DNA from: Spirochaetaceae bacterium
GTDB lineage: Bacteria; Spirochaetota; Spirochaetia; SZUA-6; Bin103
Reading direction: 5' to 3'
NCBI GenBank assembly: GCA_028818385.1
Contig: JAPPNY010000048.1
Span: 1 to 46,324, forward strand
DNA: 46,324 nt
The notes under the pieces were generated by a model. That model had not been told where the DNA came from, made no database searches, and was given only the letters and a program-made list of their open reading frames with translations. The position numbers were made by a program, and so were the translations under genes. Each line of letters begins with the position of its first letter. Position 1 is the first letter of the stretch. Positions 6,718 through 13,873 of the stretch are shown here, in pieces.

Positions 6718-7755
6718 CTACGGGGTCAGGAGGGGGCAGCGTTCGCGCGTCGTGGCGATCGCCGCCACCGCCTCCGGGTGGGCCGTGCGCGGCAGCTTCG
6801 GGTTCGGCACAGCGGGCGCAAGCATGGCGGATACGCCGTCGCGTACCGCATTTCGCGCGTAACCTCCCTCCAGGGTCGCCGCCCACGGGATGTCCAGGTC
6901 GCCGAGGAGCGTAAACAGCCGGCCGAACAGATCCCGCAGCCCGGCGGCGGTGAGCCGCATGCCGGCCAGAGGATCGGCTGCGTGGGCGTCGAAGCCGGCC
7001 GACACGATCACCAGGTCGGGGCGCCAGGCGCGCACCAGCGGCAGCACCACCTCCTCCATCGCCAGCGCGTACTCGGCGTCGCGGCAGCCGGCCGGCAGCG
7101 GGACGTTGACGGTGTGCCCGTGCCCGGCGCCGATGCCGGTCTCGTCCGCGGCACCGCTGATCCACGGGTACCACGGGTACTGGTGCAGCGACACGTAGAG
7201 CACGTCGGAGCGCGCGTAGAAGATCTCCTGCGTGCCGTTGCCGTGGTGGACGTCCGGGTCGAAGATCAGCACCCGCCGGCAGCCGAGGTCGGCGATCGCC
7301 GCAGCAGCCGCCACGGCGGCGCTGTTGAACACGCAGAAGCCCATGGCGCGCGCCGACTCGGCGTGGTGGCCAGGCGGCCGGGTGAGGCAAACGGCGCCCG
7401 ACGCGTCGCCGGCGAGCACGGCGCGCACCGCATCCAGCGCAGCCTGCGCTGCCAACCGCGCCGCCTCGATGCTGTGCGGACCGATGCGGGTGTCCGGGTC
7501 CAGCACGGCGCTGCGGCCGGCCATCCCCAGCAGGCGCTCGACGTAGCGGGGCGTGTGCGCCAGAACGAGCCGGGACTCCTCGACGGGCTCCAGCCGTTCC
7601 ACGACCCGCAGTTCCGGCGCCTCCGCAGCCTGCGCCGCGGCGACCGCGTCCAGGGCGAACCGCAGCCGCTCGGGCCGCTCGGGGTGGCCGGCGCCCGCGT
7701 CGTGCAGGGCGCAGCGGGGGTCGGTCAGCACCAGCAGCGGAGCCACGTTCCTCAT
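6718..7755 (-). CDS. Histone deacetylase superfamily (class II/acetoin-utilisation-type) deacetylase
   Basis: This 345-aa protein has the full metal-dependent amidohydrolase motif set: RPPGHHAE with H130/H131, FDPDVHHGNGT with zinc ligands D169 and H171, SAGFDAHAADP with zinc ligand D257, and LEGGY with catalytic Tyr300. It is expected to remove acetyl or related acyl groups from lysine, polyamine or a small amide in the cytoplasm; the natural substrate cannot be read from sequence. The gene is divergent from the ferredoxin gene, with start codons only 58 bp apart, so the two probably share a regulatory region. Confidence 0.92.
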   Translation of the reverse strand: MRNVAPLLVLTDPRCALHDAGAGHPERPERLRFALDAVAAAQAAEAPELRVVERLEPVEESRLVLAHTPRYVERLLGMAGRSAVLDPDTRIGPHSIEAARLAAQAALDAVRAVLAGDASGAVCLTRPPGHHAESARAMGFCVFNSAAVAAAAAIADLGCRRVLIFDPDVHHGNGTQEIFYARSDVLYVSLHQYPWYPWISGAADETGIGAGHGHTVNVPLPAGCRDAEYALAMEEVVLPLVRAWRPDLVIVSAGFDAHAADPLAGMRLTAAGLRDLFGRLFTLLGDLDIPWAATLEGGYARNAVRDGVSAMLAPAVPNPKLPRTAHPEAVAAIATTRERCPLLTP

Positions 7756-7756
7756 C

Positions 7757-7786
7757 TTGACGTGCCCGCGGGGGGCTGCCTATCTT
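7757..7786 (+). promoter_or_regulatory. Sigma-70-like promoter for the ferredoxin operon
   Basis: TTGACG (7757-7762) and TATCTT (7781-7786) with an 18-bp spacer lie in the divergent gap before the ferredoxin gene. The element starts two bases beyond the deacetylase start codon. Confidence 0.5.
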
Positions 7787-7813
7787 GCCGCCAAGCAAGC
7801 GCGAGGAACATTC

Positions 7814-8068
7814 ATGGCCTACATCATCACCGAACCCTGCATCGGCACCTGCGATACCTCCTGCGTCGAAGTCTGTCCGGTCGACTGCATCCACCCCTCG
7901 GAGGGGTACGACGACCCGGAAGGCAAGATGCTGTACATCGATCCCGACGAGTGCATCGACTGCGCCGCCTGCGTGCCGGAGTGCCCGGTCGACGCCATCT
8001 TCGAGGAGAGCGAAGTCCCAGACGAGTGGCAGAAGTACATCCAGATCAACGCGGACTACTTCCAGTAG
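7814..8068 (+). CDS. fdxA: FdxA-like ferredoxin, two iron-sulfur clusters
   Basis: The 84-aa protein begins MAYIITEPC as in FdxA-type seven-iron ferredoxins. Cluster I region has Cys9, Cys13, Cys17, Cys21 and Cys25; Cys13 is extra relative to the usual seven-iron pattern and could permit a 4Fe-4S site there. Cluster II is CIDCAACVPECP. The C-terminal VPDEWQKYIQINADYF matches the FdxA tail. ATG 7814 is preceded by GAGGAA; the longer upstream reading is antisense to the deacetylase. It is a soluble low-potential electron carrier, probably the partner of the reductase at 9271. Confidence 0.93.
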   Translation: MAYIITEPCIGTCDTSCVEVCPVDCIHPSEGYDDPEGKMLYIDPDECIDCAACVPECPVDAIFEESEVPDEWQKYIQINADYFQ

Positions 8069-8091
8069 GCCGCTGAGAACGGGGAGGGAAC

Positions 8092-8439
8092 ATGGCCAAG
8101 AAGAAGCGCCGGGCGGAGTTCTACCGGTCGATTCCGGAGCTTCCCAAGGCCATGCAGACCAAGAAGCGCAAGCCCAAGCTCATGGCGGTGGTCGATGAGG
8201 ACAACTGCACGGGCTGCCAGGTGTGCGTGCCGTTCTGCCCGGTCGACTGCATCGAAGCGGTGCCGGAAGACAAGTACGACATCCCGATCCCGCCCGTGCA
8301 GATCCGCTTCCAGGAGTGCATCGGCTGCCAGATCTGCGCGCGCGTGTGCACGCAGCTCACCTGGGACGCGATCGACATGCTGCCGACCGCGGAGTTCGAG
8401 AAGACCTACCAGATCGAGATCGGCCAGACCGCCGGTTGA
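8092..8439 (+). CDS. Dicluster 4Fe-4S ferredoxin-like protein
   Basis: The 115-aa protein has a lysine-rich N-terminal extension (about 30 residues) followed by two classic 4Fe-4S motifs, CTGCQVCVPFCP and CIGCQICARVC, the second lacking the usual proline after its last Cys. It lies 23 bp after the first ferredoxin with ribosome site GGGAGGGAA, so it is co-transcribed. The lysine-rich tail could dock on an acidic partner or the membrane. Electron-transfer role follows from the family; the partner is inferred from neighbours. Confidence 0.9.
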   Translation: MAKKKRRAEFYRSIPELPKAMQTKKRKPKLMAVVDEDNCTGCQVCVPFCPVDCIEAVPEDKYDIPIPPVQIRFQECIGCQICARVCTQLTWDAIDMLPTAEFEKTYQIEIGQTAG

Positions 8440-8460
8440 TCCGCCGCATCGCAGCCGCCG

Positions 8461-8991
8461 ATGTGGCTCTTCCTCTACACGTGCTACGCTCTGATCACCG
8501 TCACCGGAACGCTGCTGACCGCTGCCGTGGTCCAGGGGTTCGCCGGCATCCCGGTGCTGGGCGCCGGCCATCCGGCGTTCGGGTTCTTCACGACCATCGT
8601 CTTTCTGCTGACTCAGACCGCGGTCATCTTCTTCTTCGTCACCACCGGCGTAAGCGTGCGCGACTTCGTGCGCGAGCGCGGGCTTGCCCCGGACCTGCTC
8701 CAGCGCTCACGCCGCGCCCACGGACCGGTGTCGGGGCAGGCGACGCTCAGCCTCCTGCTCATCATGGCCACCGCCGTCTCGGGCGGTGCGGCAGCCGCGG
8801 CGGCGATACCGCGCTGGCTGCACCTGGCGGTGGCGGCGGTCACGTACGCGCACTTCGTGATGCTGGTGGTGATGCAGCATCGCGCCTTCCGCACGCAGAC
8901 CGCCATCGTCGTGCAGATGGCCGACCTGGTGCGGTCTTCAGAGGGTGAGGACGGAGATGATGACGACGGCGCCGGAGCCGAGCAGCAGTAG
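8461..8991 (+). CDS. Four-helix integral membrane protein, unknown
   Basis: The 176-aa product has hydrophobic spans near residues 3-25, 40-62, 95-117 and 120-142 and an acidic tail (SSEGEDGDDDDGAG). No family is recognised. It follows the second ferredoxin by 21 bp in the same orientation, so a role linked to the ferredoxin system, for example as membrane partner, is possible but unproven. Its last 54 bp overlap the 3' end of the small antisense gene at 8938-9075. Confidence 0.6.
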   Translation: MWLFLYTCYALITVTGTLLTAAVVQGFAGIPVLGAGHPAFGFFTTIVFLLTQTAVIFFFVTTGVSVRDFVRERGLAPDLLQRSRRAHGPVSGQATLSLLLIMATAVSGGAAAAAAIPRWLHLAVAAVTYAHFVMLVVMQHRAFRTQTAIVVQMADLVRSSEGEDGDDDDGAGAEQQ

Positions 8992-9075
8992 CGCGAACGC
9001 CGCCGTGACCAGCACGATGCGGCGGAACCCACTGGCTCCGGCGTCGAACTTGAGCACGGTGCGGCGCTCGGTCAT
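8938..9075 (-). CDS. 45-residue single-pass membrane protein
   Basis: From ATG 9075 the peptide opens MTERRTVLKFDAGASGFRR and then forms a clean transmembrane helix (IVLVTAAFALLLLGSGAVVI), ending ISVLTL. It lies 13 bp downstream of another tiny membrane gene on the same strand, and the pair runs opposite to the reductase. No family is recognised. It resembles small respiratory-complex accessory subunits in layout only. Confidence 0.5.
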   Translation of the reverse strand: MTERRTVLKFDAGASGFRRIVLVTAAFALLLLGSGAVVIISVLTL

Positions 9076-9088
9076 GCTTGGACCCCGG

Positions 9089-9244
9089 TCACCGCTTGAG
9101 CCGCTGCATGAGCCAGCCGGCCATGAAGATGGCCGCGCCGATCGCCACGTCGCGGCCCCGCAGCGGCTCGGGCAGCGCCAGCACGAAGCTGAGGGCAAGA
9201 AAGCTCAGGCCGAGCCCCTGCACGATCTTGGCGACGATGAGCAT
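9089..9244 (-). CDS. 51-residue two-helix membrane protein
   Basis: ATG 9244 to TGA 9089 encodes a peptide with a hydrophobic stretch (LGLSFLALSFVLAL) and a second helix (DVAIGAAIFMAGWLM) ending in a basic QRLKR. The positive-inside ending, two helices with a short charged loop (PEPLRGRD) and adjacency to 8938-9075 argue that it is real. It is divergent from the reductase gene, with starts 27 bp apart. Function unknown. Confidence 0.5.
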   Translation of the reverse strand: MLIVAKIVQGLGLSFLALSFVLALPEPLRGRDVAIGAAIFMAGWLMQRLKR

Positions 9245-9270
9245 CGGCCCATTATGATACGGAGGAACGG

Positions 9271-10635
9271 ATGAGCGACACAGGACGGCGCGTAGCGATC
9301 GTGGGCTCCGGCCCCAGCGGCTTCTATGCAGCGGAGGCGCTGCTGAAGGACGAACGGAACCTGCAGGTGGACATCATCGACCGCCTGCCCACCCCCTTCG
9401 GACTGGTGCGAGGTGGCGTGGCCCCCGACCATCAGAAGATCAAGAACGTGATCCGCATCTACGAGCGAACGGCCGGCAACGACCGCTGCAGCTTCATCGG
9501 CAACGTGATGGTCGGCCGAGACGTGAGCGTCGCCGACCTGCAGCGCTTCTACGACGCGGTGGTGTTCACCTGCGGCGCGGAGACCGACCGCACGCTCAAC
9601 ATCCCCGGCATCGACCTGGCAGGCAGTCACACCGCCACCGCGTTCGTGGGCTGGTACAACGGCCACCCCGACTACCGCGACCTGAGCTTCGACCTCTCCG
9701 CCGAGGCGGCCGTCGTCATCGGCCAGGGCAACGTCGCCGTCGACGTGACCCGCATCCTGGCCAAGACCGTCGACGAGCTGGCCGGCACCGACATCGCCGC
9801 CCACGCCCTGGAGGCGCTGGCGGAGAGCAAGGTGCGCGAGGTGCACATGGTCGGCCGCCGCGGCCCGGTGCAGGCGGCCTTCACCAGCAAGGAGATCCGC
9901 GAGCTCGGCGAGCTCGGCCACTGCGCGCTGCACTTCAACGACCAGGCCGACTTCGACCTCGGCCCCTGCTGCCAGGCGGAGCTCGACCAAGCCGGCAACA
10001 CCGACGCGCAACGCAACTGGAAGGCGCTGGGCGAGCTGCGCGAGGAAGGGCCGGCGAGCGGCTGCTCGAAGCGGATCGTCGTCCACTTCTTCCGCAGCCC
10101 CAAGGAGCTCGCCGGCAACGGCCGCGTGCAGCGGCTGACCCTGGAGAAGAACCGCCTGGCCGGAGAGGCCGGCGACCAGTGGGCGGAGGGAACGGGCGAG
10201 ACCGTGGAGATGGATTGCGGGCTGTTCTTCCGCAGCGTCGGCTACCGCGGCGTGCCGATCGAGGGCCTGCCGTTCGACGACCGGCGCGGCGTGTTCCCCA
10301 ACCAGGGCGGGCGCATCACCGCCGACGGCGCGGTGGCGCCGGGCCTGTACGCCGCCGGCTGGATCAAGCGCGGCCCCTCCGGCGTCATCGGCACCAACAA
10401 GCCGGACAGCACCGAGACCGCCAAGAACCTGCTGGCCGACCTCGACGGGCTTGCCGGGTGCGCCGTGCCGGACACCGGCGCGCTGCTCGCGCAGCTCCGC
10501 GACGGCGGCGTGCGACCGATCAGCTACGAGGACTGGCGCGCCATCGACGCCGCCGAGGTCGCGCGCGGCGCCGCCGCCGGCAAGCCGCGGGAGAAGTTCA
10601 CTCGCATCGAGGAGATGCTCGCCGTCCTCGACTGA
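9271..10635 (+). CDS. fprA: FprA/adrenodoxin-reductase-type ferredoxin-NADP+ reductase
   Basis: The 454-aa flavoprotein opens with a FAD dinucleotide-binding loop VAIVGSGPSGFYAAEALL, followed by PTPFGLVRGGVAPDH, characteristic of the adrenodoxin reductase/FprA family. A second Rossmann loop, VVIGQGNVAVDVTRIL, binds NADP(H), and VGRRGPVQAAFT and AGWIKRGPSGVIGTN are further family signatures. Length is typical. GGAGGA seven bases upstream supports the start. It should transfer electrons between NADPH and ferredoxin; the two ferredoxins about 1 kb upstream are the obvious partners. Confidence 0.95.
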   Translation: MSDTGRRVAIVGSGPSGFYAAEALLKDERNLQVDIIDRLPTPFGLVRGGVAPDHQKIKNVIRIYERTAGNDRCSFIGNVMVGRDVSVADLQRFYDAVVFTCGAETDRTLNIPGIDLAGSHTATAFVGWYNGHPDYRDLSFDLSAEAAVVIGQGNVAVDVTRILAKTVDELAGTDIAAHALEALAESKVREVHMVGRRGPVQAAFTSKEIRELGELGHCALHFNDQADFDLGPCCQAELDQAGNTDAQRNWKALGELREEGPASGCSKRIVVHFFRSPKELAGNGRVQRLTLEKNRLAGEAGDQWAEGTGETVEMDCGLFFRSVGYRGVPIEGLPFDDRRGVFPNQGGRITADGAVAPGLYAAGWIKRGPSGVIGTNKPDSTETAKNLLADLDGLAGCAVPDTGALLAQLRDGGVRPISYEDWRAIDAAEVARGAAAGKPREKFTRIEEMLAVLD

Positions 10636-10668
10636 GCGGTCCGCGCGCCTCCATGCCGGGCGTCTAAC

Positions 10669-10720
10669 CGCAGAATTCGCGCGAATTTTGCTGGCGTACC
10701 CGCACAATTCACGCTACTAT
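10669..10720 (+). promoter_or_regulatory. Palindrome, paired motif and -10 box before the DUF4143 gene
   Basis: AATTCGCGCGAATT (10674-10687) is a perfect 14-bp palindrome. The motif CCGCAGAATTCGCG (from 10668/9) recurs nearly unchanged as CCGCACAATTCACG about 31 bp later. A TACTAT -10-like box at 10715-10720 is only six bases from the ATG, so transcription would start at or next to the start codon and no ribosome site is visible. A dimeric repressor site is a likely reading of the palindrome. Confidence 0.5.
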
Positions 10721-10726
10721 TGCGGA

Positions 10727-11869
10727 ATGGCCCTCATCCCGCGTGCGTTGAGCGCGACCATCGAGCGGCGCGTGCGTCGTGGCGGCAAGGTGGCGATCCT
10801 CTACGGGGCGCGCCAGACCGGCAAGACCACGCTTCTGGACGAGCTGTTGCCCAGGCTTCCCTATCGCAGTCTTGCGGTCAGCGCGGACGAGACGCGGTAC
10901 CTGGACGTGCTCTCCAGCCGGGACCTCGGCGCCATGACTCGCCTGGTCGCCGGCTACGATCTGCTGTTCATCGACGAGGCGCAACGCGTTCCCGACATCG
11001 GCATCAACCTGAAGATCCTCACGGACGGCCTTCCCGACCTCCGCGTCGTCGCCACCGGGTCCTCGTCGTTCGAGCTGGCCAACCGGGTCAGCGAGCCGCT
11101 CACCGGTCGCACCTGGACGCACGTCCTGTATCCGGTGTCGGTTCTGGAGTTGGCCCATCTGCACAACCCGTTCGAGCTGGAGCAGATGCTCGACGCGCTG
11201 CTGGTCTACGGCTCCTACCCGGAAGTCTTCTCCCTGCACAACGACGCGGACAAGGCGGAGCACCTCCGGGAAGTGAGCACCGCCTATCTCTACAAGGACG
11301 TTCTGGAGCTGGCCGGGATACGCCGCGGAGGGAAGATCCACGACCTGTTGCGGCTGCTGGCATTCCAGATCGGGTCGGAGGTCTCGATCCATGAGCTGGC
11401 CAGGCAGCTTTCGATGAGCCGTGACACCGTCGAGTCGTACCTCGACCTGCTGGAGCAGGCGTTCGTCATCGCGAGGCTCGGTGGGTACAGCAGGAACCTG
11501 CGCAAGGAGGTTACCAAGATGAAGAAGGTGTACTTCCTGGATCTCGGCATCCGCAACGCCGTGATCGAGAACTTCGCGCCGACCTCGCGGCGTGACGACG
11601 TCGGCCGGCTCTGGGAGAACTTCCTGGTGATCGAGAGGCAGAAGACCCTGGCCTATACCGGTCGTCGCGGCCGTACGTTCTTCTGGCGCATCTACACCGG
11701 GGCCGAGCTGGACTACGTCGAGGAGCGCGACGGGATGCTCGACGGTTTCGAGATCAAGCTGCAGGGCCGCCGAGGGCGCATCCCGAGCGCCTGGTCCCAA
11801 ACCTACCCGAACGCCACGGCCACGGTGATCAGCCGCGACAACTGGCTCGACTTCCTGATCCCGGGCTGA
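10727..11869 (+). CDS. AAA-family ATPase with C-terminal DUF4143
   Basis: The 380-aa protein has Walker A GARQTGKTT (residues 27-35), Walker B LLFIDEAQR (D83, E84) and a sensor-like TGSSSFEL, then a winged-helix segment (VSIHELARQLSMSRDTVESYL) and the DUF4143 nuclease-like C-terminal region (YFLDLGIRNAV, LWENFLVIER, DGFEIK). Members are widespread orphan ATPases; their biological role remains unclear, although mobile or toxin-like behaviour has been suggested. It stands alone between the reductase and the ABC operon and has its own palindromic promoter. ATG 10727 has no ribosome site; the upstream in-frame extension lacks family similarity. Confidence 0.92.
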   Translation: MALIPRALSATIERRVRRGGKVAILYGARQTGKTTLLDELLPRLPYRSLAVSADETRYLDVLSSRDLGAMTRLVAGYDLLFIDEAQRVPDIGINLKILTDGLPDLRVVATGSSSFELANRVSEPLTGRTWTHVLYPVSVLELAHLHNPFELEQMLDALLVYGSYPEVFSLHNDADKAEHLREVSTAYLYKDVLELAGIRRGGKIHDLLRLLAFQIGSEVSIHELARQLSMSRDTVESYLDLLEQAFVIARLGGYSRNLRKEVTKMKKVYFLDLGIRNAVIENFAPTSRRDDVGRLWENFLVIERQKTLAYTGRRGRTFFWRIYTGAELDYVEERDGMLDGFEIKLQGRRGRIPSAWSQTYPNATATVISRDNWLDFLIPG

Positions 11870-11871
11870 CG

Positions 11872-11901
11872 TTGACCCGTAAGGACCGCGCCGGATAGAG
11901 T
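11872..11901 (+). promoter_or_regulatory. Sigma-70-like promoter for the sugar ABC operon
   Basis: TTGACC (11872-11877), an 18-bp spacer and TAGAGT (11896-11901) lie just after the ATPase stop. Transcription would begin near 11908, about 20 nt before the permease start. Confidence 0.45.
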
Positions 11902-11928
11902 GCTCGCACAGCATCTGGGCTGCACATC

Positions 11929-12888
11929 ATGGCAGAGATCCGTGCACCGCCCGTTGAGGTAGACCTCGGCGCAACCGCGAGGCAGGAACGCCGGAGAAAA
12001 GCCAGGAAATACCTGGTCCTCTACGTCTTCTGCCTTATTCCCGCAACCGTTCTCTTCATATTTCACTACCTCCCGATCTGGGGGGTGGTCATAGCCTTCA
12101 AGGACTTCCGGGTCGGACTCGGCATCCTGGGCAGCCCCTGGAACGATTTCCAGCACTTCAGAGACCTGTTTCTCGATCCGTTTTTTCCGCGGGTGCTGCG
12201 CAACACGGTCATCATCAGCCTCTTGAAGATCGTCTTCGGCTTTCCCGCTCCCGTCATCCTCGCGTTGCTGTTGAACGAGCTCCGAAACCAGCCGTTCAAG
12301 AAGGCCGTGCAGTCGATCTCGTACCTGCCGCACTTCATGTCCTGGGTCGTCATCGCCGGCGTCGTCATGGAGATCCTCTCGCCGCAGCGTGGCATTCCTG
12401 CCTTTATCGGCCATCTGTTCGGAGCCGAGGAGGTTCCGAACCTCTTCCTGGACCGGACGCTGTTCCGGCCGCTGCTGGTCGTCACGCACATCTGGCAGAG
12501 CGTGGGGTGGGGCACGATCGTCTATCTTGCCGCCATCTCCACCGTCGACCCGACGCTCTATGACGTTTCGGCCGTCGACGGGGCCGGCCGGCTGCGCACG
12601 ATGGTGCACATCACGCTGCCCGCCCTGGTCCCGGTGATGACCATCCTGTTCCTGTTGTCCCTGGGCCACCTGCTGAATGCCGGGTTCGAGCAGATCTTCA
12701 ACCTCTACAATCCACTCGTCTACGAGGTGGCCGACATCATCGACACCTACGTCTATCGCGTCGGCATTCTGGACAGCCGCTTCGAGTTCGGCGCCGCCGT
12801 GGGCCTGTTCAAGAACGTCATCGGCGTCATCCTGCTGGTGGCGGCCAACGCGATCATCAGAAGGTTCAGTGAGTACGCGATATGGTAG
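11929..12888 (+). CDS. lplB: Oligosaccharide ABC transporter permease, LplB type
   Basis: The 319-aa protein has six predicted helices and the permease EAA-type loop DVSAVDGAGRLRTMVHITLP that docks the ATPase subunit. The N-terminal FIFHYLPIWGVVIAFKDF is diagnostic of the LplB/YteP class, which imports complex oligosaccharides. It is first of a permease-permease-binding-protein operon. No ATPase gene is present, consistent with the shared MsmK/UgpC-type ATPase used by this class. Confidence 0.94.
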   Translation: MAEIRAPPVEVDLGATARQERRRKARKYLVLYVFCLIPATVLFIFHYLPIWGVVIAFKDFRVGLGILGSPWNDFQHFRDLFLDPFFPRVLRNTVIISLLKIVFGFPAPVILALLLNELRNQPFKKAVQSISYLPHFMSWVVIAGVVMEILSPQRGIPAFIGHLFGAEEVPNLFLDRTLFRPLLVVTHIWQSVGWGTIVYLAAISTVDPTLYDVSAVDGAGRLRTMVHITLPALVPVMTILFLLSLGHLLNAGFEQIFNLYNPLVYEVADIIDTYVYRVGILDSRFEFGAAVGLFKNVIGVILLVAANAIIRRFSEYAIW

Positions 12889-13775
12889 CTGCGCTGCGGC
12901 CCAGGTCGATCGCGGACCGAACGTTCGGAGTCGGCATCGTCCTGTTCTTCGTCTGCTTCTGCGCCACCATCCTCTATCCGTTCTGGAACATCGTGCTCAC
13001 CTCCTTCTCGACGCCGGGCAGCGTCAACCACCTGGGCTTCCGCCTCTGGATGGCGGAATGGACGCTGCGCCCGTACCGGTACTCTCTCTCGGCGTACGGA
13101 AACATCCTGGTCGGCTACGCGAACAGCGTGTTGCGGGTGGTCGCCGGAACGGCTCTTACCATCGCCATGACGTTCCTGTTCGCGTACCCGCTGTCCAAGC
13201 GGGATCTCCCTGGCAGATCGGCGATCACGATGTACATCGTCATCACGATGTTCTTCTCCGGAGGGCTGATTCCCCTGTATCTCCTGGTCCGCAAGCTGGG
13301 GCTCATGGACAGCCGTCTGTCCCTGATCCTGCCGCTGGTGGCGAACGGTTTCTACATCATCATCATGCGCAACTTCCTCATGACCATCGATGCCGCGTAT
13401 GAGGAGTCGGCCATGATCGACGGCGCCGGCTATCCGACGATCGCGACCCGGATCGTCCTGCCGCTGTCGAAGGCGGTGACCGCGACGATCGCGCTGTGGA
13501 CGGCGGTCGCGCACTGGAACGAGTGGTTCTTTGCCATGTTGTTCATCGACGACCGCGACAAGTGGGTGCTGCAGTACATCCTGCGGCGCATGCTGACCGA
13601 TCTGCAGATGGTGCGCCGGGACATGGTCGCCTGGGACGAACGGGTGGATCTGCTGCCGACGGTGGCCGTGCGGTCGGCGATGACGGTGTTGACGATCGGG
13701 CCGATCATCCTGGTCTACCCGTTCCTGCAGCGGTTCTTCATCAAGGGCGTGTTCGTGGGGTCGTTGAAGGGATGA
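12882..13775 (+). CDS. ytcP: Oligosaccharide ABC transporter permease, YtcP type
   Basis: This 297-aa carbohydrate permease overlaps the preceding gene by seven bases (ATGGTAG), indicating translational coupling. It has about six helices, the LSKRDLPGR and MFFSGGLIPLYLL motifs of YtcP proteins and the EAA-type loop EESAMIDGAGYPTIATRIVL. It pairs with the LplB-type permease to form the channel of an oligosaccharide importer. Confidence 0.94.
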   Translation: MVAALRPRSIADRTFGVGIVLFFVCFCATILYPFWNIVLTSFSTPGSVNHLGFRLWMAEWTLRPYRYSLSAYGNILVGYANSVLRVVAGTALTIAMTFLFAYPLSKRDLPGRSAITMYIVITMFFSGGLIPLYLLVRKLGLMDSRLSLILPLVANGFYIIIMRNFLMTIDAAYEESAMIDGAGYPTIATRIVLPLSKAVTATIALWTAVAHWNEWFFAMLFIDDRDKWVLQYILRRMLTDLQMVRRDMVAWDERVDLLPTVAVRSAMTVLTIGPIILVYPFLQRFFIKGVFVGSLKG

Positions 13776-13873
13776 GCGGTGCGTGCGCGGCAGGCGCGAG
13801 AATCCATCGGCAAGGAGGTGAAGCCACGACGTTCGGGAACGAAGAAACGCGACAAGCAACGGAGGAGAAAGCT

